Below are positions 35,101 through 40,137 of a stretch of 64,000 nt of DNA, piece after piece. Origin of the DNA: M3007 sp964621185 (lineage in GTDB: Bacteria; Bacteroidota; Bacteroidia; Chitinophagales; Saprospiraceae); assembly GCA_964621185.1 (NCBI GenBank), contig CAZULM010000020.1, forward strand, positions 1 to 64,000. The letters are read 5' to 3'. The translations under genes and the position numbers were made by a program. Each line of letters opens with the position of its first letter. Position 1 is the stretch's first letter. The notes under the pieces were generated by a model, which saw nothing but the letters and a program-made list of their open reading frames with translations, was not told where the DNA came from and did not search any database.

Positions 35101-36618
35101 GGTCTGTGCAGCTATTTCCTGCAAGACAATACCAACGCCATCCAGACCTACCAGAACCTGCTCCAGCGCACCGACAGCCTCTATTTCGACACCCTGTACC
35201 AGCAAATGCCCGTTAACCTCCAAACCCTGCTGGAAAAAGACGGGCTGCTCCAGCCCCCCGCCCGCTGGCTGCGCGTGCTGGTGCTGGATGCGCGCAGCGG
35301 CAGCCCTGTGCCGGATGCCCAAATCCAACTGGGCAGCCGCAGCCCCTGGCGCGCCGACCGGCAAGGCAAGCTGCAGCTACAGTTCGATCCCGGCGCCCGC
35401 AATGTCAGGGCCGAAGCAAGCGTCAGCGCCCCCAAGTACCGCGACTGGACGGGAATCCTGCTCATCCGCACCAACATCACCCAGACAGACATCATACACT
35501 TGATTCCAGCCGACGTGTCAGCCATAGACGCACTCGCCACAGGCCCGCCCACCAAAGACCTGCTCACCGAAGCCTTCCGCGATTTCCAGTTCGACGATTC
35601 CCTTGAGGTGCACCTCAGTGAGGCGGTGCGAATGCTGCAATGGATTGGGGCAAAAGACATCAAAACCTATAGTTTCAATTTAGATTTATATCCATTTGCT
35701 TCCGGCATTCTTCCCAGTGGATATTATATGGCAATCTGGAGAGGCAAGTCAGGATACCGAGATCGCTATGGCCTTCAATATGGCGAGCCTGCCCCAGATT
35801 TTTTGTCTTTGAGCAATGAAATGTATATGGAGGTATTAAGGCCTGTGCGCTTGAATAATATCCCCATTCCCGTCATGTTACCCGTGCCAGGCGGCTCATT
35901 TACAATGGGCAGCCGAGAAAGCGATGAAGAAGCTGAAAGTGATGAAAAACCTACTCAACTAGTGTCGCTTTCCAGTTTTGAAATGGGGAAATACGAGGTG
36001 ACCATAGAACAGTACCTGGCTTTCTGTGACGAGACTAGAACCCATTACCCGGAATGGCTTGAGCCGGGGGGCGATTTCAATATTGAAACTGGGAGCAACG
36101 ATTATTATAAAACAAAAGGCATGAGCCGGGAAAACAAAAACCATCCCATTACAGGCGTATCCCGGAACGATGCGGTAGCTTACTGCGAATGGCTTTCCAG
36201 AAAAACAGGACAAAAGTTCCGCTTACCCACAGAGGCCGAGTGGGAATACGCCGCCCGTGGCGGGAAGGAAGGCAGCAAGGATGGCTTTAAGTATGCGGGC
36301 AGCAACAATATTGATGCGGTGGCCTGGTATTCTGAAAATTCGGGTTCAACCACGCACCCGGTCGGCCAAAAAGCCAAAAACCAAATCGGCCTGTACGACA
36401 TGAGCGGCAATGTATGGGAATGGTGCGCCGACTGGTACGACTCTTACTCCAAGCTCGAAGCCCGCAACCCAAAAGGCCCTGAAAAAGGCTCCTTCCGCGT
36501 TCTACGCGGCGGGTCGTGGGGCCTCGACCCGCAGGGCTGTCGTGCAGCGTACCGCGGCAACGGCGCGCCCGGCGGCCGCAGCAGCAGCGTCGGTTTCCGC
36601 CTTGCCAGGACTCCTTAA
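32131..36618 (+). CDS. Three-TM vWA-like/FGE-like (CLec) fusion, DGR target protein
   Basis: The product has 1495 residues (GTG start). Residues 1-95: helical domain (LLERLKGAGISLDPARQLRL) as at the N-terminus of CoxE-like vWA partners of MoxR. TM1 is about 118-140. Residues 141-343: PKD/Ig-like. TM2 about 344-364. Residues about 450-620: vWA-like core (EYLFLVTRPGE, PLEAFFHDGRF, HRLVLLGDAHG, HFLLFPADTDGIL) without the MIDAS DxSxS. TM3 about 818-841. Then helical repeats, a CarboxypepD_reg-like sandwich near 1045-1110, and a formylglycine-generating-enzyme-like C-type-lectin domain from about 1245 (VPGGSFTMGS, LPTEAEWEYAARGG, NVWEWCADWYD). Positive-inside counts put vWA in the cytoplasm and the CLec end in the periplasm. 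Residues 1453-1493 are the DGR variable region. The FGE Cys pair is absent, so it is likely a binding, not a catalytic, domain. Confidence 0.9.
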   Translation: MTQPEPIPLPLELLLERLKGAGISLDPARQLRLLRVLERESGSLMGDPDAFSKLKFLLAPLIARTGKEQEQVYGIFEKLEQEWKEKAEKWLKAWEEHLVDNPLPPPVSAKKAKKPGINWLPWIIAIVLLGAVAWLIWEFSRPLPPKVSIPIRAEDVYRENKALGLTAVAQKNKRQIDRGHWEVRHAQTDSIEYRDSSQTLSWRAAKHGENKNILFIGTNRAGSDTARVTVHIHCADPPPLDATLPKSPIVQGQKQVFETRLPKGANAEWIFSDKGDTLRAARVERTFEATGLVSVKLNVWRDSCKNDCFDSLLVRLMVGSDRPYFSWFPLEQDEPKIVLGLRSWNFLLALFPFLAAFLYLWFWNKEQNTPAPVKSIKDIEEENPIFESAPYFIPYLPQEGKITVPRDFFRIAEVLRRREDGGRRNFDAPATVQATVSAGGFPNWRESALSRPTEYLFLVTRPGERNQQGRLFERIAAFLKRRDVPLEAFFHDGRFERFWNKDNAEGLPLAELYRLYPQHRLVLLGDAHGLVDNHATAMPCLRTPLLADLLHWKRRLLLTPEPVAGWQFQEALLHRHFLLFPADTDGILEGFDLLDRTEEHDPGSFDRWQAQLLQLHPEPSHRYRKWETVQDHFHYLAATEASQRSAGQPGQRSTKDWLCALAVSPQPDWALTIGLGRAIGVEVTHDRLLALTRIPWLSANQPDTGLRIQLLSYLSPEDEVKAREAFLEELEAVREQTKDGFAETERRANLAVQRFALDPFEPAHRALIGDLKQLGLLSGSQLAELQFIFEAKIKPHVPENDLDVWIKKPPQKPAFTANLFMAIYWAVFAEVLLFLCIGLNEKNWAKPVATPQKSSVVWFESPLDDEALRLNNQAVALWAQIDSINHLDLATTPIDDSKKTPIYSKLWASEADSLLKKAIQLRQNNYPLAEANLNASRFNRAAMQFNWYLDGMQGAETLTGIREEFFDAPIAKDSTALKADPIALAATHGSGLCSYFLQDNTNAIQTYQNLLQRTDSLYFDTLYQQMPVNLQTLLEKDGLLQPPARWLRVLVLDARSGSPVPDAQIQLGSRSPWRADRQGKLQLQFDPGARNVRAEASVSAPKYRDWTGILLIRTNITQTDIIHLIPADVSAIDALATGPPTKDLLTEAFRDFQFDDSLEVHLSEAVRMLQWIGAKDIKTYSFNLDLYPFASGILPSGYYMAIWRGKSGYRDRYGLQYGEPAPDFLSLSNEMYMEVLRPVRLNNIPIPVMLPVPGGSFTMGSRESDEEAESDEKPTQLVSLSSFEMGKYEVTIEQYLAFCDETRTHYPEWLEPGGDFNIETGSNDYYKTKGMSRENKNHPITGVSRNDAVAYCEWLSRKTGQKFRLPTEAEWEYAARGGKEGSKDGFKYAGSNNIDAVAWYSENSGSTTHPVGQKAKNQIGLYDMSGNVWEWCADWYDSYSKLEARNPKGPEKGSFRVLRGGSWGLDPQGCRAAYRGNGAPGGRSSSVGFRLARTP
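36487..36607 (+). other. DGR variable repeat (VR)
   Basis: This 121-bp segment encodes the last part of the FGE-like domain (after FRVLRGGSW) and ends ten bases before the stop codon begins. Aligned without gaps to the template repeat (37917-38037, minus strand) it differs at 22 positions. At 21 of them the TR base is adenine (A to G, T or C). The remaining one is a C to G change near the 3' end (CTC versus GTC), where the initiation-of-mutagenic-homing sequence (IMH) of VR normally differs from that of TR. The last 16 bases, GGTTTCCGCCTTGCCA, are identical. Thirteen codons are changed in meaning by adenine substitutions. Confidence 0.95.
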
Positions 36619-36653
36619 ATTTTAACATTTTTACCCTTTTACCCTTTCAGAAA

Positions 36654-36699
36654 CCTCCCGCAGGGAGGGCAAGGCGAGGGCTATACCGCTCGCGCGGTA
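36654..36699. promoter_or_regulatory. Two perfect hairpins downstream of VR
   Basis: CCTCCC-GCA-GGGAGG (36654-36668) and TACCGC-TCGC-GCGGTA (36684-36699) lie 46 and 76 bp beyond the VR. Known DGRs often carry a hairpin or cruciform just downstream of VR that raises homing efficiency; these are candidates for that role, or for transcription termination of the long gene. Confidence 0.55.
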
Positions 36700-36716
36700 C
36701 AGTCGATGGATGGAAT

Positions 36717-36836
36717 CCGTATATATAGGCTCCGCAACAGCCGTATATATAGCAGATATATCAGAAGACGTAGTCTATGTGTCGCCACTGAACAGATATA
36801 TGCTGGATATATCGGGAAATGGGTGGCGTATATATG
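36717..36836. repeat. Array of TATATA-type elements between VR gene and RT gene
   Basis: Six short elements with an ATATAT core occur: CCGTATATATAG twice (36717-36728, 36741-36752), GATATATC (36755-36762), GATATATG (36795-36802), GATATATC (36806-36813) and GTATATATG (36828-36836). They sit in otherwise G+C-rich DNA. An 80-codon ORF crosses them but looks like repeat translation. Function unknown; they could be an easily melted region or protein-binding sites. Confidence 0.5.
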
Positions 36837-36845
36837 AGGGAGGCC

Positions 36846-37844
36846 TCACTCCAGATAACAACCCAAGAGCTCCTGCCGCAGCCCTTCGCAGGGGTAATAC
36901 TGCAGCATTGCCCAGTAGGAATTCATGCTGTGCAGGAACTCCTGCTCGCTAAGGCGGCCTTCGCAGTACCATTTTTCTTTCACAGCAATGCGGCGTGTAA
37001 TGCGACGCAGGTTTTCGTTGCGCAGGCGCACAATGCCGGGGAATATCCGGGTGCCAAGAAAGCTCAGGCCATTCTGCCGGGAGTTGAGGTAGGTGGCAGA
37101 GGGCTTGAGGCTGAGCCGGAGTTTTTCCTGCAAAAAATCTTCCGTCTCGCGCTTCAAGCCTTTCAGCACCTGCTTGTCGTGGTGGAAGAGCACAAAATCG
37201 TCCATGTACCGCACATAGCCTGTGAGCTGCTGCTGCTGTTTCAGCCACAAGTCGAGCGGGTGCAGGTAAACATTGGCAAAAAACTGGCTGGTTCGGTTGC
37301 CGATGGGCAACCCTACCCCGTTGGCTCCTCCGTGGAAAACGATCTTTTCTGCCACCTGAAGTACTTTCCTGTCCTTGATGGTGCGCTCCAGTAATTCCAT
37401 CAGCACCTGTTGCTGCACCGAGTCGAAGAACTTCTCGACATCGGTTTTAAGGAACCAGGGGTACGCACGCAGGAATCCTTGTGCCCGCGCGACGGCGGAG
37501 TGCACGCCCTTGCCTTTGCGCGTGGCATAGGAGTCGGGAATGAAGCGCCGCTCCCAGATGGGCTCCAGCACATTCACGAGCGCGTGGTGCATCACACGGT
37601 CGCGGAAAGGCGCTACGGCGATGCTGCGCGGCTTCGGGTCGAGTATGTCGAAATACCGGAACGGCGCAGGCTGCCAGGCGCCCTCGAGCAGTTGGGCGCG
37701 CAATTCGAGCAGTTCACTTTCCAGATAAAAAGAAAAGGCCGCGCTCTCGGCGGTTTTGCGGCTGCCGAGGCGGGTTTTGCGCCAGGCGCTGTACAGGTTG
37801 CCAAAGCTGCACAGTGTGGGAAAGAGGTTGCCTATTCTTTGCAT
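36846..37844 (-). CDS. DGR-type reverse transcriptase
   Basis: The product has 332 residues from ATG 37844 (MQRIGNLFPT), the normal size for a DGR RT. RT motifs in order: RDRVMHHALVNVLEPIWERR (motif 2 region), FLKTDVEKFFDSV (motif 3, first Asp), GLPIGNRTSQFFANVYL (motif 4, with the IGxxxSQ signature particular to DGR RTs), YMDDFVLFHH (motif 5 catalytic YMDD), and SFLGTRIFP (motif 7). There is no maturase or endonuclease domain, so it is not a group II intron protein. The 89-codon upstream extension was rejected because it translates the template repeat. It makes error-prone cDNA of TR, with errors at adenines, which replaces VR. Convergent with the target gene; no Avd gene is seen between. 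Confidence 0.95.
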   Translation of the reverse strand: MQRIGNLFPTLCSFGNLYSAWRKTRLGSRKTAESAAFSFYLESELLELRAQLLEGAWQPAPFRYFDILDPKPRSIAVAPFRDRVMHHALVNVLEPIWERRFIPDSYATRKGKGVHSAVARAQGFLRAYPWFLKTDVEKFFDSVQQQVLMELLERTIKDRKVLQVAEKIVFHGGANGVGLPIGNRTSQFFANVYLHPLDLWLKQQQQLTGYVRYMDDFVLFHHDKQVLKGLKRETEDFLQEKLRLSLKPSATYLNSRQNGLSFLGTRIFPGIVRLRNENLRRITRRIAVKEKWYCEGRLSEQEFLHSMNSYWAMLQYYPCEGLRQELLGCYLE

Positions 37845-37916
37845 GACTTGATCCAGCCGCCCACCATGCGGCCTGATCTTCCGTGGAAAAGCCGATCCTG
37901 GGCATACATCCTGTAT

Positions 37917-38037
37917 TGGCAAGGCGGAAACCGAGGTTGTTGTTGCGGTTGTCGGGTGCGTTGTTGTTGCGGTTCGCTGCACGACAGTTCTGCGGGTCGT
38001 TGTTCCACGACCCGCCGCGTTGAACGCGGTTGGAGCC
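37917..38037 (-). ncRNA. DGR template repeat (TR) within TR RNA
   Basis: Read on the minus strand, this 121-bp segment is the donor for VR. In the VR reading frame it contains 12 AAC codons and 31 adenines in the variable core; 21 of the adenines are changed in VR. AAC clustering is typical because AAC can mutate to 15 amino acids without making a stop. It lies 73 bp upstream of the RT start, so TR and RT are probably on one transcript, possibly reading through from the araC-type gene that ends at 38173. The exact ends of the RNA cannot be read. The classification as ncRNA refers to the TR-containing transcript. Confidence 0.93.
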
Positions 38038-38172
38038 TCAGGCAGGGCGCCCGGGGGTAAAATTATGGGTTGAGAAGTTCGGGAGGCATAAAAAGGAGGC
38101 TTTTGAGGCACTGCATTGTTTGGGGTGTTTGGTAAGTGTTAAGCAATGGGCTTAGAAGATTTGGGGGCAAGG

Positions 38173-39030
38173 TCAGCCCCGCACCATCTTCCGATACCTT
38201 ACCGGGCTTTTCCCCACCGCCTTTTTAAACGCCTTGTTGAAATAAGAAATATTCCCGAAGCCGCTTTCAAAGCAGATTTCTGAAATGGGCTTGTCGGTGC
38301 CGGAAACTAATTGGCAGGCGTGTTTTACCCGGAATTCGGTAAGGGTGTCCACGAACGACTTGCGGGCGATTTTTTTGAAAAAGCGGCAGAAAGAGGTGGG
38401 AGTCAGGTTGGCGAGCCGGGCTACGGTTTCAAGGGAGATGTCTTCCCTGAAATGCTCGATCATGTAGGCGTACACTTTCTGGAAGCGGTCCGATTCGAGG
38501 GAGGAAGGGGTATGGTGTCCAAACTGAAAATCGATCAGTTCCGTTTCTTCCGATACGGCAATAACTTGCAGTATTTCAATGAGTTGCAACAGCTTTTGAA
38601 CTGGCGGCAGTTGGGTGCCGCGCTCCATCTTGCCGGCGACCCAATCCCTGGTTTTGCCTTTTACGTGCACGCCCGACTGGGCTTTTTGGAACAGGCTGCG
38701 GATACTGGCCATTTCAGGTACTTCCCAGAATTGCTGGCCGACAAAATTTTCCTTGAACTGGATGACGATGGAGCGAGAAACATCCTTGTCGCTTTTGGGC
38801 TGGTTGCCCGACCAGGTATGTGGCAAGTTGGGGCCCAGCAATACCAGGTCGCCGGCATCGAAATTGGACATCTGCCGCCCCACCATCCGCCTGCCCTGGC
38901 CGGCTAAAATGAGGGTCAGTTCCAGTTCGGGATGGAAATGAAAAGGGGCGTCGAGGCGCGCCTGGGTAAAGCGCCGGTACAGGAAGGAACTTTCTGCCGA
39001 TTCGTTCAACTGCTCTAGTGTAGCCCGCAT
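38173..39030 (-). CDS. AraC-family transcriptional regulator
   Basis: The product has 285 residues. An N-terminal cupin-like sensor (APFHFHPELELTLILAGQGR, NFDAGDLVLLGPNLPHTW) is followed by a C-terminal double HTH: ISLETVARLANLTPTSFCRF, then ISEICFESGFGNISYFNKAF and GKSPVRYRK. These regulators of sugar metabolism usually bind a small carbohydrate ligand. It is divergent from the PhyH oxygenase gene and next to the Sus-like locus, so it probably controls one or both. A TAATTTTG -7 box lies roughly 30-40 bp upstream of ATG 39030. It lies directly upstream of the DGR TR on the same strand, with only 135 bp between. Confidence 0.93.
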   Translation of the reverse strand: MRATLEQLNESAESSFLYRRFTQARLDAPFHFHPELELTLILAGQGRRMVGRQMSNFDAGDLVLLGPNLPHTWSGNQPKSDKDVSRSIVIQFKENFVGQQFWEVPEMASIRSLFQKAQSGVHVKGKTRDWVAGKMERGTQLPPVQKLLQLIEILQVIAVSEETELIDFQFGHHTPSSLESDRFQKVYAYMIEHFREDISLETVARLANLTPTSFCRFFKKIARKSFVDTLTEFRVKHACQLVSGTDKPISEICFESGFGNISYFNKAFKKAVGKSPVRYRKMVRG

Positions 39031-39158
39031 TTTTATTCTATTTTATCTGAAAATGGCAAAATTAATTCAGTCAGATGGTAATATTGCACAACAATTGGCT
39101 AAAAATGCAGTAGGTGTTTTTTGAGCGCTTTTGTTTTTTTGCAGAAAGAAATCCGACG

Positions 39159-39974
39159 ATGCAGTCAGCCTCCGCCATATCCGCCCTTTCGCAGCCTTAC
39201 CCGCTCACAGCCGGGCAGGCGGCCGCGTTCCGGGAAAACGGGCATGTTCTGCTGGAACAGGTGCTGCCCGCATCGGAACTGCCCGCGTACAGGGCGGCGA
39301 TCCTGCGCGCAACCGAAAAATTCAACACCGAGACGCGGCCATTGGGGGAGCGCGACACCTACGGCAAAGCTTTTTTGCAAATCATGAACCTCTGGGAGGG
39401 CGATGCTACGGTGCGCCATTTCACCTTGGCAAAACGTTTTGCCCAAATCGCTGCCAGCCTGATGGGCGTGGCGCGGGTACGGCTCTACCACGACCAGGCT
39501 TTGTTCAAGGAACCCGGCGGCGGCCATACGCCCTGGCACCAGGACCAATACTACTGGCCCATCGACACGCAGCACACCATTACGATGTGGATGCCCCTGG
39601 TGGACATTGCCGAAGGCATGGGCATGTTGACCTTTGCCTCCGGCTCGCAGCGCGCGGGTTTTGTGGGCAACCTCGAAATCTCCGACGACTCGGAAGCGCG
39701 GTTGGGCGCGCTGGTGCGGGAAAAAGGTTACACTGTCTCCAGCCCAAAATCCATGCTGGCGGGCGACGCCACTTTCCATGCCGGCTGGACGCTCCATTCT
39801 GCGCCGGGCAACCATTCCGAAAAGATGCGGGAAGTGATGACTGTCATCTATGTGGCCGATGGAGCCAGGGTGACAACGCCGCAGAACCCCAACCAGGAAA
39901 ACGACCGGCAGCGCTGGCTGATGGGCAAAGAACCCGGTACCCTTATCGACAGCCCGCTGAACCCGCTGCTGTGA
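39159..39974 (+). CDS. Phytanoyl-CoA dioxygenase (PhyH) family oxygenase
   Basis: The product has 271 residues. The Fe(II)/2-oxoglutarate facial triad is seen as HTPWHQDQYYW (HxD) and the distal His in TFHAGWTLHSAPGNHS, followed by the Arg region REVMTVIYVADG. Members hydroxylate small molecules, including ectoine, osmolytes and natural products. ATG 39159 gives MQSASAIS; a 15-codon upstream extension is less likely. Divergent from the AraC gene and 163 bp upstream of susC. The substrate is unknown; a link to the Sus-like uptake system is inferred only from position. Confidence 0.88.
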   Translation: MQSASAISALSQPYPLTAGQAAAFRENGHVLLEQVLPASELPAYRAAILRATEKFNTETRPLGERDTYGKAFLQIMNLWEGDATVRHFTLAKRFAQIAASLMGVARVRLYHDQALFKEPGGGHTPWHQDQYYWPIDTQHTITMWMPLVDIAEGMGMLTFASGSQRAGFVGNLEISDDSEARLGALVREKGYTVSSPKSMLAGDATFHAGWTLHSAPGNHSEKMREVMTVIYVADGARVTTPQNPNQENDRQRWLMGKEPGTLIDSPLNPLL

Positions 39975-40137
39975 CGTGCCTCCGTAGTATAGTTACATGT
40001 TAAAATTGGGCAAACCGCCAAATTCACCCAGCACCAAATTGACAAAATTTCAGGAATGTAGATTTTTGTGCGGCCATACCGCGCACTGATCGACAGGTAA
40101 TTACAGCCATTAATCAACATCAAACTAATTCTATTGT

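Noticed and set aside
35863..36618. Enzymatically active formylglycine-generating enzyme (sulfatase activator)
   Set aside because: The catalytic Cys pair is not present, no sulfatase gene is near, and the segment is a DGR VR; a binding role is more likely.
36710..36952. 80-codon plus-strand ORF between VR and the RT gene
   Set aside because: It is made mostly of the ATATAT array and then overlaps the RT gene antisense; no signal, motif or promoter supports it.
36846..37844. Group II intron or retron origin for the RT
   Set aside because: No maturase or HNH domain and no intron or msr-msd structure; the adjacent TR/VR pair and IGxxxSQ motif decide for a DGR.
37845..38111. N-terminal 89-codon extension of the RT frame
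   Set aside because: The extension translates the template repeat. RT homology begins at MQRIGNLF, and DGR RTs normally start after TR.
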